Shown here: positions 50,179 to 61,130 of the stretch, piece by piece
Layout of the letters: each line of letters opens with the position of its first letter
How positions within the stretch are numbered: position 1 is the stretch's first letter
Source of the DNA: Acidimicrobiales bacterium
Lineage (GTDB): Bacteria; Actinomycetota; Acidimicrobiia; Acidimicrobiales; MedAcidi-G1
Length of the DNA: 64,000 nucleotides
Direction: 5' to 3'
Assembly: GCA_016845305.1 (NCBI GenBank)
Contig: JAERSW010000041.1
Coordinates: 1 to 64,000 of the forward strand
Notes under the pieces: generated by a model
Databases searched by the model: none
Told to the model about the DNA's origin: nothing
The model's input: only the letters and a program-made list of their open reading frames with translations
Translations under genes and position numbers: made by a program

Positions 50179-52731
50179 TCAGCCGCGTGCGGCGATCACC
50201 GCCTCGACGGCGGCCTCCTGGAACGCCTCCGGGTCCATGGAAAAGGCCACCATGGAGTTGGTCTCGAGGATCACCACCATGCCGACCCCGGTGTCCCGGT
50301 CGATGAACCCATTGCCACCCCAGATGCTGGCGGAGACGGGCCGGCCGGTCTCCCGGTCGATGCCGAAGCCGAGTCCCTGTCCCCAGGTCCTGCCGCCGGG
50401 GTCGACGACCATGCCGTCGTACACCCGGGCGATCCGGTCCTCGGTCATGAGGTCGATGGCCTCGGCCGACAGCACCTGCTGGTCACCGCACCGGCCGTCG
50501 CGCAGGAACATCGTCAACAGCGCCGCGACGTCGTCGGCGGTGCCGTGGGCGCCGCCCAGGATCGACGGGTTGTCGGTGGCGGCCAGCGTCGACGGGTCCC
50601 CGCCGAACCCGGTCGGGTATTCCCAGGTGGGCCCGAACGTGAACTGGCTCCACGGGTTGTTGTAGGCCAGCGTGTCCATGCCGCAGGGCTGGACGTACGT
50701 CTCGTCGACCAGCTCGGCCCACGACTTCCCCGAGGCCGCCTCGGCGATGGCTCCGGCCAACTGGAGGTCGGCGCCGGTCCACGGGAACCGGTGCTCGGTG
50801 TCCGGGGCGATCAGGTCGGCGTCGTCGTCGGGGCTGGTGGCGATCGCCTCGCCGCACGCCTGCAACGTTCCCGTGTGCTCCGCTGAGCACAGGTACGGGG
50901 CGTAGCCGCCGGAGGCGAATCCGCCCAGCATGCCGGAGCTGTGCGACAGCAGCTGGGCGACGGTCACGTCGGGCATGCCCGATCCCCACGGTGCCGCGTC
51001 CGAGATGGGGGCGTCGATGTCCAGCACGCCGTCGTCGTGGAGCTTCATCAGGATCCCCGCCGAGAACGTCTCGCTCAGGTTCCCGAGCAGGGAGATCCGT
51101 CCGGGGGCGAACTCGCCGAAGTCGGACCGGTGGACGATGCCGGCGTCGCGTTCGACCACGATCACCGTCCCCCCGTTCAGGCTGTCCCCGACGACGGTTC
51201 GCCGCACGAGCTCGTCCAGCGCCGAGAAGTCGTAGTCCCGTGGTTCGGCGACGAGGTCACCGACCACGTTGCCGCCGGCCGGGGAGTACTCGTAGATGAC
51301 GTTGGCCAACGAGGCATCGACGTCACCGGAGTCGGCGTGGCCGATCACGGTGATCTTCTGGGACCCGCAGTCGCCGAACTCGTCGCACGACAACAGGCCG
51401 GTGAAGCCCTGGTAGTCGCGGACGCCGCTCAGGAACTCGCGGACCCCGGCCCGGTCGATGACCAGTGCCCCGTCGTCGTCGAGGTAGCTGGCCGCGTCGA
51501 TGGCTTCCAGCAGCAGCGTCGTGGCGTCCACGCTGTGCGCCCAGAACGCCGCCGATGGCCGCTCTGCCCACTGGGCTACGTAGGTACCCAGGAAGGAATC
51601 GACGGTGCCGCCGATGATGGTCTGGTTCCGGTTGTTGCCGTAGCGCAGGTCCGGACCGGAGAAGTACAGGCCCTCGGACTCGGGCAGCTCCATGAAGTTC
51701 GACACCATCAGGCCGTCGGCGGCCATCAGGGTCACGCCGTCCATGCCGGCCACGTTGCCGACCTGCTGGACGATGAAGTCGCCCTCGGGCTGGAAGATCG
51801 GGAAGAACAGCATCTCCGGGGCGCCGGCGGCGATCTCGGTCAGGACCGGGACCATGTCGGTGTCGCCCTTGTTGACCGCCGTGAACCCGGTGATCGTCCC
51901 GCCGCCGGCCTCGAAGGCGTCGGCGAACGCCCGGGCCAGGCCCTGGGTGTACGGGTCGCCGTCGTGGATCGCCGCCGCCGTGGTCACCCCGAGCACGTCG
52001 AGGGCGAACCCGGCGGCCGCCGCACCCTGGTACAGGTCGTTGTGCGCGGTGCGGTAGTAGCCGGGGTAGTTGTTCTCGCCGGCCGTCCCGGCCAGGTCGC
52101 TGGTCAGCGACGGGCTGGTGTTGGACGGTGAGATCATCACCATGCCGGCCTCGGAGATCAACGGCGCGGCCGCCGCGGCCGCACCGGAGCAGCTGGTGCC
52201 GATCACGCCGACCACGTCCTCGTCGGCCACGATCGTCTGGGCGGCCGCCGCACCACCATCAGCGCTGCACAGGTCATCCAGACCGGTGCCATACGAGATC
52301 TGGAAGCCCTTGACCTTCCCGGAAGAACTGCCCATCGCATGGAGGGTGGTGTGGATGGACCGCTGGTTCGGGATGCCCAGGAAGGCCACGTCGCCGGAGA
52401 TGGCGTTCAACGACCGGATCTGGATGTCCTCACCCGGCTCGACGCGCACCACGCCGAGCGACCCGTCGCCCAGGTGGTCGGCCGGAGCCGCCTCCTCGGC
52501 GGGTTCCTCGGCGGGTTCCTCGGCCGGCGCGGCCGTCGTGGCCGGAGCGGCCGTGGTCGCCGGAGCGTCATCACTCCCGCTGTCGGCTGGAGCGGCCGTG
52601 GTGGCCGGCGCGGCCGTCGTGGCGGCCGCCGTCGATTCGTCACCCCCGTCCGAGCCACAGGCCGCGGCCACCAGGCCGAACACGGCCAGCAGCGCGACGA
52701 AGGAGAACAGGGACTTCCGTGACCACCTCAT
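50179..52731 (-). CDS. Lipoprotein: ABC-type ligand-binding domain fused to a degenerate beta-lactamase fold
   Basis: An 850-residue predicted lipoprotein: Lys/Arg start, hydrophobic core, and lipobox GLVAAACGS (Cys at about 24). A Thr/Ala/Pro/Glu-rich linker with internal repeats follows (about 25-85), then a Peripla_BP_6/LivK-like ligand-binding domain (about 90-490; GVIGTSCSGAAAAAAPLISE, YPGYYRTAHNDLYQGAAAA). From about 500 to the end is a PF00144 serine beta-lactamase/PBP4*-like fold (LLSHSSGM, AEAASGKSWAELVDE). Its catalytic positions are lost: SxxK is N551-L-S-E554 and YxN is W651-T-G653; the final HxG region also reads IWGGNGF. I infer a binding or sensing protein rather than an enzyme. 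No permease or ATPase gene is adjacent. Confidence 0.85.
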   Translation of the reverse strand: MRWSRKSLFSFVALLAVFGLVAAACGSDGGDESTAAATTAAPATTAAPADSGSDDAPATTAAPATTAAPAEEPAEEPAEEAAPADHLGDGSLGVVRVEPGEDIQIRSLNAISGDVAFLGIPNQRSIHTTLHAMGSSSGKVKGFQISYGTGLDDLCSADGGAAAAQTIVADEDVVGVIGTSCSGAAAAAAPLISEAGMVMISPSNTSPSLTSDLAGTAGENNYPGYYRTAHNDLYQGAAAAGFALDVLGVTTAAAIHDGDPYTQGLARAFADAFEAGGGTITGFTAVNKGDTDMVPVLTEIAAGAPEMLFFPIFQPEGDFIVQQVGNVAGMDGVTLMAADGLMVSNFMELPESEGLYFSGPDLRYGNNRNQTIIGGTVDSFLGTYVAQWAERPSAAFWAHSVDATTLLLEAIDAASYLDDDGALVIDRAGVREFLSGVRDYQGFTGLLSCDEFGDCGSQKITVIGHADSGDVDASLANVIYEYSPAGGNVVGDLVAEPRDYDFSALDELVRRTVVGDSLNGGTVIVVERDAGIVHRSDFGEFAPGRISLLGNLSETFSAGILMKLHDDGVLDIDAPISDAAPWGSGMPDVTVAQLLSHSSGMLGGFASGGYAPYLCSAEHTGTLQACGEAIATSPDDDADLIAPDTEHRFPWTGADLQLAGAIAEAASGKSWAELVDETYVQPCGMDTLAYNNPWSQFTFGPTWEYPTGFGGDPSTLAATDNPSILGGAHGTADDVAALLTMFLRDGRCGDQQVLSAEAIDLMTEDRIARVYDGMVVDPGGRTWGQGLGFGIDRETGRPVSASIWGGNGFIDRDTGVGMVVILETNSMVAFSMDPEAFQEAAVEAVIAARG

Positions 52732-52750
52732 GGCCACCGCCTTTCCGCCC

Positions 52751-52838
52751 GGGGGGGGGGTTCCCGCTGAACCCACCGCCTGATCGACGGACCACCCGCC
52801 GGTCCGCCGTCCGGCAAGGTCACCATCCCCGGGGGGGG
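52751..52838. repeat. Two poly-G tracts between the lipoprotein gene and groES
   Basis: Ten G residues at 52751-52760 and eight at 52831-52838 (preceded by CCCC). The first lies 20-29 bases upstream of the lipoprotein start on the minus strand, where it would be a C10 run in the leader. Such tracts can change length by slippage and are also prone to sequencing error. Confidence 0.8.
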
Positions 52839-52860
52839 TGTCAACCGTCGACCGCCCCCG

Positions 52861-52866
52861 TATCGT
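52861..52866 (+). promoter_or_regulatory. -10 box (TATCGT) of groES-groEL
   Basis: TATCGT shares its last base with the CIRCE-like operator, so the predicted start near 52873 falls inside that operator. No convincing -35 is seen. The leader to groES would be about 100 bases. Confidence 0.5.
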
Positions 52867-52892
52867 TGGCACTCGTCCGGCGAGACTGCCAA
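52866..52892. promoter_or_regulatory. CIRCE-like HrcA operator
   Basis: TTGGCACTC, nine bases, then GACTGCCAA. This matches the CIRCE layout (TTAGCACTC-N9-GAGTGCTAA), with changes that keep the outer arms paired and one internal mismatch. Its place directly after a -10 box and before groES supports HrcA repression of the chaperonin operon. Confidence 0.8.
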
Positions 52893-52972
52893 TCGGTGGT
52901 CCCGCCACGGCCAAGCCATCAGGACGCCTCCGGCCACACGGGTCCGGCGTCGTGTCGAAAGGGAACCATTCG

Positions 52973-54915
<1,943 letters not shown>

Positions 54916-54952
54916 GACCCGTCAGGGTCGCCCCGGTCGCATCCGGGTTTCT

Positions 54953-54989
54953 GGGAGCCGGGCCCTCGTGGCCCGGCTCCCGGCGTTTT
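54953..54989 (+). terminator. Intrinsic terminator after groEL
   Basis: A perfect 12-bp stem (54953-54964 with 54970-54981), 5-base loop CTCGT, then GGCGTTTT. It lies 38 bases after the groEL stop and just before the -10 box of the next gene. Confidence 0.9.
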
Positions 54990-55001
54990 CGGGCCCGCCG
55001 G

Positions 55002-55007
55002 TAGGTT
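55002..55007 (+). promoter_or_regulatory. -10 box (TAGGTT) for a leaderless message at 55014
   Basis: TAGGTT ends 6 bases before the ATG at 55014. The promoter follows directly on the groEL terminator and would drive the small unknown gene and the Nudix gene. Confidence 0.5.
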
Positions 55008-55013
55008 GGGGCC

Positions 55014-55319
55014 ATGAGCGACGCCGCCCGTCCCACCGCTGGTGCCTGGCCGGCGCCCGATGCCGCGAAGCTGGCCGGCCAGTTCGCCGAGTGGACCCGC
55101 GGCGAGACCCTCGTGGGCCGCATGCTGGCCAACCTGAAGACCGGCCGCCTGCCCGACCTGCTGGCCGAGGCCGCCGACGGTCCGCACGCCGACGCCGTGG
55201 CCGCCGTGTCGGTCCACTGGGAGGGCTGGGAGAAGGGTTCCATCGTGCCGCTGGCGGTGGCCGAGGGCCTGCGCGACGACGGCCTCGAGGCCCTGCTGGC
55301 CGCGCTGGCCGACGGGTGA
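55014..55319 (+). CDS. Small protein of unknown function
   Basis: A 101-residue acidic, Ala-rich soluble protein with no signal peptide or membrane segment. It contains AKLAGQFAEWTRGETLVGRM and HADAVAAVSVHWEGWEKGS and looks mostly helical. I do not recognise a family. Codon use is like its neighbours and its stop overlaps the start of the Nudix gene by four bases, so it is likely a real gene translated together with that hydrolase. Confidence 0.75.
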   Translation: MSDAARPTAGAWPAPDAAKLAGQFAEWTRGETLVGRMLANLKTGRLPDLLAEAADGPHADAVAAVSVHWEGWEKGSIVPLAVAEGLRDDGLEALLAALADG

Positions 55320-56074
55320 GCGCCCCGGCGTCCACCCCTCCGGGGGGCCCGGCCGACGGCGAGGCCCCGATCGTTCCCGAGGGGCGGGGCGGCCCTCAGC
55401 GCATTCCCCGCCCCGCCGACTGGCGTCCCGGCTGGCCCGCTCCGTGGGCCGACCTCGACGACCGCACCCTGTCGCTCGATCGGGTCGTCGACGCGGTGGA
55501 GGGCCGCGAGCCGTCCGGCATCCGGGGTCGTCCCCGTGGCGACGAACGATCCTCCGGCGTGCTCGTCGCGCTGTACGACCAGCCGGGCGAGGGCGCCCAC
55601 GTGGTCCTGACCCGTCGGGCGTCGCACCTGGCGTCGCACACCCACGAGGTGTCGTTCCCCGGCGGCCGCCACGACCCCGACGACGCCGACCTGTGGGCCA
55701 CCGCCCGACGCGAGGCCGCCGAGGAGGTCGAGCTCGACCCGGCGCTGCCCCGTCTCGTCGGGCGCCTCGACCCGTTGGTGACCGTGGGTAGCCGCAGCCT
55801 CATCCACCCGTTCGTGGCCGTCCTGCCCGGCCCGCCCGAGCTGACGGCCAACCCCGACGAGGTGGAGGCCGTGCTCCGGGTGCCGCTGGCCGAACTGCTC
55901 CTCGACGACGTGTACCGGGAGGAGGAGTGGTCCCGCTTCGGCGAGCCGTGGATCCTGACCTTCTTCGAGCTGGTCGGCGACACCGTGTGGGGGGCCACCG
56001 CGGCGATGCTGCGCCAACTGCTGGTGCTCGGTCTCGGCCTCGACGACCCCCGCAACTACCGTGCCGACCCATGA
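55316..56074 (+). CDS. Nudix hydrolase, CoA-pyrophosphatase type
   Basis: A 252-residue Nudix protein. The Nudix box reads SFPGGRHDPDDADLWATARR followed by EAAEEVEL, with the REAAEE core; the HEVSFPGGRHDPDD lead-in is the form seen in CoA/acyl-CoA pyrophosphatases (NudL/PCD1 group). An unusual Pro/Gly-rich extension of about 75 residues precedes the domain. The GTG overlaps the stop of the small unknown gene. Substrate is a family-level inference. Confidence 0.85.
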   Translation: MSAPASTPPGGPADGEAPIVPEGRGGPQRIPRPADWRPGWPAPWADLDDRTLSLDRVVDAVEGREPSGIRGRPRGDERSSGVLVALYDQPGEGAHVVLTRRASHLASHTHEVSFPGGRHDPDDADLWATARREAAEEVELDPALPRLVGRLDPLVTVGSRSLIHPFVAVLPGPPELTANPDEVEAVLRVPLAELLLDDVYREEEWSRFGEPWILTFFELVGDTVWGATAAMLRQLLVLGLGLDDPRNYRADP

Positions 56075-56083
56075 GGACCCCCG

Positions 56084-57529
56084 GTGCCTGACCAGATCCC
56101 CGCCACCGACGGTTCCGAGCCGGTGCCGCACATGTCGACCGACGAGTTCCGGTCGGCCGGCCGCGACACCGTCGACTTCCTGGCCGGCTACCTCGACGGC
56201 TTCCGCACCGATGCGCCGGACTCCCGTCCCGGGCCGACCGTGGCTCCCGGCGAGGTCTACGCCTCGTTGCCGTCGTCGCCGCCCGCCGAGGGCGAGCCGT
56301 TCGAGGCGATCCTGGCCGACGTCGAGCGGCTGCTCGTCCCCGGCCTGACCAACTGGCAGCACCCCGGCTTCTACGGCTTCTTCCCCGCCGACTCGTCACC
56401 CCCGTCGGTCCTCGGCGAGCTGGTGTCGGCCGGCCTCGGCCAGCAGGGGATGCTCTGGTCGACCAGCCCGGCCTGCACCGAGCTCGAGATGCTGGTGCTG
56501 GACTGGCTGGCCGAGGCCGCCGGTCTGCCCGACCGGTTCCGGTCCGGCGGCCCGGGTGGCGGCGTCATCCAGGACTCGGCCTCGTCGTCGTCGCTGTGCG
56601 CCATCCTCGCCGCCCGCGACCGGGCCGGCGGCGCCGAGGCCCTGCCCACCCTGCGGATCTACACCTCCGAGCAGGCCCACTCGTCGATCGAGAAGGACGT
56701 CCTCGTCGCCGGCTTCGCCCGCCACCAGCTGCGGTCCGTGCCCGGCGACGACGCCTTCGCCATGGACGCCGACGCGCTGGCCGCCATGGTCGCCGCCGAC
56801 GTGGCCGACGGCCACGTGCCCTGCCTGGTGGCCGCCACCGTCGGGACCACCTCGTCCGGAGCCGTCGACCCCGTGTCGGCCATCTGCGACGTGGCCGGGC
56901 CGGTGGGGGCGTGGGTGCACGTCGACTCGGCGTGGGCCGGGGCGGCCACGGTGTGCCCGGAGCACCGCCACCTGCTCGACGGCCTCGACCGGGTCGACAG
57001 CTACTGCTTCAACCCGCACAAGTGGCTGCTCACCAACTTCGACTGCTCGGCGTTCTACCTGGCCGACGTCCAGCCGCTCCACGACTCGCTGTCGATCGTG
57101 CCCGAGTACCTCCGCAACACGGCCAGCGACGCCGGCGCGGTGGTCGACTACCGCGATTGGCAGGTGCCCCTCGGGCGTCGGTTCCGGGCGTTGAAGCTGT
57201 GGTTCGTGATGCGGTCCTACGGCGTCGAGGGCCTGCGGGCCCACATCCGGGCCCACGTGGCCGCCGCCGCCGATCTGGCCGCACGGGTCGAGGCCAACCC
57301 GCGTCTCGAGCTGGCCGCCCCGCTGTCGCTGTCGCTGGTGTGCCTCCGCCACGTCGACGGCGACGACGCCACCGAGGCACTGATGGCCGCCGTCAACGCG
57401 TCGGGTCGGGCCTTCTGCACCCACACGAAGCTGGCCGACCGCTACGTGATGCGCGTCGCCGTGGGCGGCACCTGGACCACGGCCGCCCACGTCGCCGACC
57501 TCGCCGACCTCCTCGACGACCTGGCCTGA
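56084..57529 (+). CDS. PLP-dependent group II decarboxylase (aromatic-L-amino-acid type)
   Basis: A 481-residue group II decarboxylase (DOPA/tryptophan/tyrosine decarboxylase family). The PLP lysine is K313 in YCFNPHKWLLTNFD; HVDSAWAGAATVCPEHR carries the Asp that contacts PLP and SEQAHSSIEKD the stacking His. TNWQHPGFYGFFPADSSPPS and STSPACTELEMLVLDWL match aromatic decarboxylases. The precise amino acid cannot be told. GTG start 9 bases after the Nudix gene. Confidence 0.9.
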   Translation: MPDQIPATDGSEPVPHMSTDEFRSAGRDTVDFLAGYLDGFRTDAPDSRPGPTVAPGEVYASLPSSPPAEGEPFEAILADVERLLVPGLTNWQHPGFYGFFPADSSPPSVLGELVSAGLGQQGMLWSTSPACTELEMLVLDWLAEAAGLPDRFRSGGPGGGVIQDSASSSSLCAILAARDRAGGAEALPTLRIYTSEQAHSSIEKDVLVAGFARHQLRSVPGDDAFAMDADALAAMVAADVADGHVPCLVAATVGTTSSGAVDPVSAICDVAGPVGAWVHVDSAWAGAATVCPEHRHLLDGLDRVDSYCFNPHKWLLTNFDCSAFYLADVQPLHDSLSIVPEYLRNTASDAGAVVDYRDWQVPLGRRFRALKLWFVMRSYGVEGLRAHIRAHVAAAADLAARVEANPRLELAAPLSLSLVCLRHVDGDDATEALMAAVNASGRAFCTHTKLADRYVMRVAVGGTWTTAAHVADLADLLDDLA

Positions 57530-57639
57530 ATCGGCGGGCCTGACCCGGCGGCTCGGAGCCGGCCGGTGGGCTATGCCACGTGCCCGACGACCACCACGGT
57601 GGGCGCCCGCGCTCCGCGGACGGGTGCCGCGCGCGTGCC

Positions 57640-57645
57640 TAGAAT
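57640..57645 (+). promoter_or_regulatory. -10 box (TAGAAT) upstream of guaB3
   Basis: TAGAAT lies in the 209-base gap before guaB3. The predicted start near 57652 gives a leader of about 87 bases; no -35 is clear. Nothing else is seen in the gap. Confidence 0.5.
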
Positions 57646-57738
57646 CGACCCTTTCCGGAGGCCGGTCCCATGCCGCCGGCGGGGCCGCACCGGGCGGAGC
57701 AGGGCGCCGCGTCGAGGCTGCGCCGACAGGGAGTGACC

Positions 57739-58902
57739 ATGGCCGAGATCGAGATCGGACTGGGCAAGAGCGGACGTCGGGCCTACGGCTTCGACGACAT
57801 CGCCATCGTCCCCAGCCGTCGGACCCGCGACCCCGAGGACGTCGACATCTCCTGGCAGATCGACGCCTACCGGTTCGACCTGCCGCTGATGGCGTCGGCC
57901 ATGGACGGCGTGGTCAGCCCGGCCACCGCCATCGAGATCGGCCGCCTCGGCGGCGTCGGGGTGCTCAACCTCGAGGGCCTGTGGACCCGCTACGAGGACG
58001 CCGACGCCATCCTCGCCGAGATCTCCGAACAGCCCGTCGAGAAGGCCACCCAGCGGATGCAGGAGCTGTACCAGCAGCCCATCGTCCCCGAGCTGGTCAC
58101 CCAGCGGATCCGCGAGATCAACGACGCTGGCGTCGTGTCGTGCGCCTCGGTCACCCCGCAGCGCACCGCCGGCCTCATCGACCACATCACCGCCGGCGAG
58201 CTGGACATGCTCGTCATCCAGGGCACCGTCGTGTCCGCCGAGCACGTGTCGACCACCGTCGAGCCGCTGAACCTCAAGACGTTCATCCGCAGCCTCGACA
58301 TCCCCGTCATCGTCGGCGGCTGCGCCACCTACAAGGCCGCCCTCCACCTGATGCGCACCGGCGCCGCCGGCGTGCTGGTCGGCGTCGGCCCCGGCCACGC
58401 CTGCACCACCCGCGGCGTGCTCGGCCTCGGCGTCCCCCAGGCCACCGCCATCGCCGACGTGCGGGCCGCCCGCATGCGCCACCTCGACGAGACCGGCGTC
58501 TACTGCCACGTCATCGCCGACGGCGGCATGGCCACCGGCGGCGACATCTCCAAGGCCATCGTGTGCGGCGCCGACGCCGTCATGATCGGCTCGCCGCTGG
58601 CCGCCGCCGCCGAGGCGCCCGGCCACGGCTTCCACTGGGGCATGGCCACCTTCCACCCGACGCTGCCCCGCGGCGCCCGGGTCGAGACGACGACCCGCGG
58701 CACGCTCGAGGAGATCCTCCTCGGCCCGGCCAACGAGAACGACGGCAAGCTGAACCTGTTCGGCGGCCTGCGCACCTCGATGGCCACCTGCGGCTACGTC
58801 GACGTCAAGGAGTTCCAGAAGGCCGAGGTCATGGTCGCCCCGGCGCTCCAGACCGAGGGCAAGTCGCTGCAGAAGTCCCAGGGGGTGGGGATGGGCCACT
58901 AG
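57739..58902 (+). CDS. guaB3: GuaB3 family IMP dehydrogenase-related protein (probable GMP reductase)
   Basis: A 387-residue member of the IMPDH/GMP reductase superfamily without CBS domains. It opens [20 protein letters not shown] like other GuaB3 proteins, has [20 protein letters not shown], the catalytic loop Cys C222 in [16 protein letters not shown], and [20 protein letters not shown]. GuaB3 enzymes that have been tested act as GMP reductases. CAGGGAG precedes the ATG at 57739; an in-frame ATG at 57670 would add 23 non-conserved residues. guaA follows after 22 bases. Confidence 0.92.
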   Translation: MAEIEIGLGKSGRRAYGFDDIAIVPSRRTRDPEDVDISWQIDAYRFDLPLMASAMDGVVSPATAIEIGRLGGVGVLNLEGLWTRYEDADAILAEISEQPVEKATQRMQELYQQPIVPELVTQRIREINDAGVVSCASVTPQRTAGLIDHITAGELDMLVIQGTVVSAEHVSTTVEPLNLKTFIRSLDIPVIVGGCATYKAALHLMRTGAAGVLVGVGPGHACTTRGVLGLGVPQATAIADVRAARMRHLDETGVYCHVIADGGMATGGDISKAIVCGADAVMIGSPLAAAAEAPGHGFHWGMATFHPTLPRGARVETTTRGTLEEILLGPANENDGKLNLFGGLRTSMATCGYVDVKEFQKAEVMVAPALQTEGKSLQKSQGVGMGH

Positions 58903-58924
58903 GCCCGCCGACCTCCCCGAACCC

Positions 58925-60487
58925 ATGACCAGGACGTCCGGCGGGAGCGCCCGCGCCACCGACCGCATCCTGGTCGTCGACTTCGGCGCCCAGTACGCGC
59001 AGCTCATCGCCCGCCGGGTGCGCGAGGCGAACGTCTACAGCGAGATCGTCCCCCACGACCTGACGGCCGACGAGTTCGCCGCGAAGGCCCCGTCGGGGAT
59101 CATCTTCAGCGGCGGCCCCGCCTCGGTCCACGTGGACGGCGCGCCCCGCATCGACCCCGGCGTCTACGACCTCGGCGTCCCCATCCTCGGCATCTGCTAC
59201 GGCGCCCAGCTGATCGCCCACCAGCGGGGCGGCACCGTCGGCCGCAACGAACGTGGCGAGTACGGCCGCACCGACCTGTCGGTGGCCGAGCCGGGTGCCC
59301 TGCTGGTCGACGCCGGCGCCGGCTCCCATCCGGTGTGGATGAGCCACTTCGACGCCATCACCGAGCCGCCGGCCGGCGCCACCGTCACCGCCTCGTCGCC
59401 CGACGCCCCGGTGGCCGCCTTCGAGGCCCCCGACGCCGGCCTGTACGCCGTCCAGTTCCACCCCGAGGTCCACCACACGCCGTGCGGCCAGGACCTCATC
59501 GTCCGCTTCGTCCACGACGTGTGCGGCTGCGGCGGTGACTGGACGATGGCCTCGGTCATCGAGTCGTCGGTCGACGCCATCCGCGCCCAGGTCGGCGACG
59601 GCCGGGCCATCTGCGGCCTGTCCGGCGGCGTCGACTCGGCGGTCGCCGCCGCGCTCGTGCACCGGGCCATCGGCCACCAGCTGACCTGCGTGTTCGTCGA
59701 CACCGGCCTGATGCGGGCCGGCGAGGGCGAGCAGGTCGTCGAGACGTTCCAGAAGACGCAGGGCATCGAGCTGGTCCACGTGCGGGCCGCCGACCGGTTC
59801 TTCGAGCGCCTGGCCGGCGTCACCGACCCGGAGGACAAGCGCAAGGCCATCGGCGAGCTGTTCATCCGCATCTTCGAGGAGGCGGCCGGCGGCATCACCG
59901 ACGCCAAGTTCCTCGTCCAGGGGACGCTGTACCCGGACGTCATCGAGTCGGGCACGAAGGACGCCGCCAAGATCAAGAGCCACCACAACGTGGGCGGCCT
60001 GCCCGACGACATGGAGTTCGACCTCGTCGAGCCGCTCCGCAACCTGTTCAAGGACGAGGTGCGGGCCGTCGGCTCCGAGCTGGGCCTGCCCGACGAGATC
60101 GTGTGGCGCCAGCCGTTCCCCGGTCCCGGCCTCGGCGTCCGCATCATCGGCGAGGTCACCCCGGAGGCCACCGCCATCCTGCAGGCCGCCGACCTGATCG
60201 TCCGCGAGGAGGTGCGGGCCGCCGGCCTGGAGCGCGAGATCTGGCAGGCGTTCGCCGTGCTGGCCGACATCCGGTCCGTCGGGGTGATGGGCGACGAGCG
60301 CACCTACGCCCGACCCATCATCATCCGGGCCGTCACCAGCGAGGACGCCATGACGGCCGACTGGGCCCGCCTGCCGTACGACCTCCTCGAGAAGATGTCG
60401 AGCCGCATCATCAACGAGGTCGACGGCGTGAACCGGGTGGCCTACGACATCACGTCCAAGCCGCCCGGCACCATCGAGTGGGAATAG
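58925..60487 (+). CDS. guaA: GMP synthase (glutamine-hydrolysing)
   Basis: GuaA converts XMP to GMP. It is 520 residues. The glutaminase domain has the nucleophile C91 in GICYGAQL (Ala where Met is common) and [10 protein letters not shown]; the ATP-pyrophosphatase domain has [16 protein letters not shown] and the dimerisation domain ends PPGTIEWE. It is adjacent to guaB3. No classical CBS-containing guaB is in view. Confidence 0.97.
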   Translation: MTRTSGGSARATDRILVVDFGAQYAQLIARRVREANVYSEIVPHDLTADEFAAKAPSGIIFSGGPASVHVDGAPRIDPGVYDLGVPILGICYGAQLIAHQRGGTVGRNERGEYGRTDLSVAEPGALLVDAGAGSHPVWMSHFDAITEPPAGATVTASSPDAPVAAFEAPDAGLYAVQFHPEVHHTPCGQDLIVRFVHDVCGCGGDWTMASVIESSVDAIRAQVGDGRAICGLSGGVDSAVAAALVHRAIGHQLTCVFVDTGLMRAGEGEQVVETFQKTQGIELVHVRAADRFFERLAGVTDPEDKRKAIGELFIRIFEEAAGGITDAKFLVQGTLYPDVIESGTKDAAKIKSHHNVGGLPDDMEFDLVEPLRNLFKDEVRAVGSELGLPDEIVWRQPFPGPGLGVRIIGEVTPEATAILQAADLIVREEVRAAGLEREIWQAFAVLADIRSVGVMGDERTYARPIIIRAVTSEDAMTADWARLPYDLLEKMSSRIINEVDGVNRVAYDITSKPPGTIEWE

Positions 60488-60511
60488 GCGGATGGGAAGA
60501 GGCGATCACCC

Positions 60512-61123
60512 GTGACCGCTGACGGTCCCGCTCCGCTCTCCGACGGCGACCGCACCGACACGATCGCCGCCTACACCTCGGCGTGCGCCTTCTTCGGTGA
60601 GCGCCTGGCCGCCGTCACCGAGCTCGACTGGGAACGCCCCACCCCGTGCGACGACTGGGACGTCGGCACGCTCGTCGCCCACGTCGTCACCGGCGAGTCG
60701 CTCGTCACCCGGGTGCTGCGCGACGGCGGCGCCTGGGAGGGCACCGTCGACCGCTCCGTGCTGGGCGCCAACCCGATGGCCGCCTGGCGGGGCACGGCGC
60801 TGGCCGCCCTCGAGTCGGCGTCGGCCGACGGGGTGCTGGACGCCCTGCACCCCCACGCCGTCGGCGACCTGCCCGGCGCGGTGATCGTCGGGTTCCGGGT
60901 CACCGAGAACCTCGTCCACGGCTGGGACCTGGCCGCTGCCTGCGGCACCGAGGTGGAGCTGCCCGAGGCGCTGGCGGCCCGCTGCCTCGACTTCTGGCTG
61001 CCGCTCGTCGGCACCGACGGCCGCATCGGCGCCGCCGGGTCGTCGTTCGGCCCGCCGGTCCTGCCGCCCGACGGCGCCCCGGCCGGCGTCCGACTGCTCG
61101 CCCTGCTCGGCCGGACGGCATGA
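60512..61123 (+). CDS. TIGR03086-like protein (mycothiol-dependent isomerase N-terminal / DinB-like fold)
   Basis: A 203-residue protein of the DinB-like four-helix metal-binding group, related to mycothiol-dependent maleylpyruvate isomerase. Typical features are ERPTPCDDWDVGTLVAHVV early on and RVTENLVHGWDLAAACG later, giving the possible metal-ligand histidines. The family is actinobacterial; the reaction is not known for most members. GTG start 24 bases after guaA. Confidence 0.78.
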   Translation: MTADGPAPLSDGDRTDTIAAYTSACAFFGERLAAVTELDWERPTPCDDWDVGTLVAHVVTGESLVTRVLRDGGAWEGTVDRSVLGANPMAAWRGTALAALESASADGVLDALHPHAVGDLPGAVIVGFRVTENLVHGWDLAAACGTEVELPEALAARCLDFWLPLVGTDGRIGAAGSSFGPPVLPPDGAPAGVRLLALLGRTA

Positions 61124-61130
61124 TCCACGG

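Noticed and set aside
50941-52131. Plus-strand open frame opposite the lipoprotein fusion
   Set aside because: No start signal or family. The minus strand carries a signal peptide, lipobox and two recognisable domains.
57670-57738. Upstream ATG for guaB3 at 57670
   Set aside because: The extra 23 residues are Pro/Arg-rich and not family-like. The ATG at 57739 has CAGGGAG at proper spacing and the conserved N-terminus.
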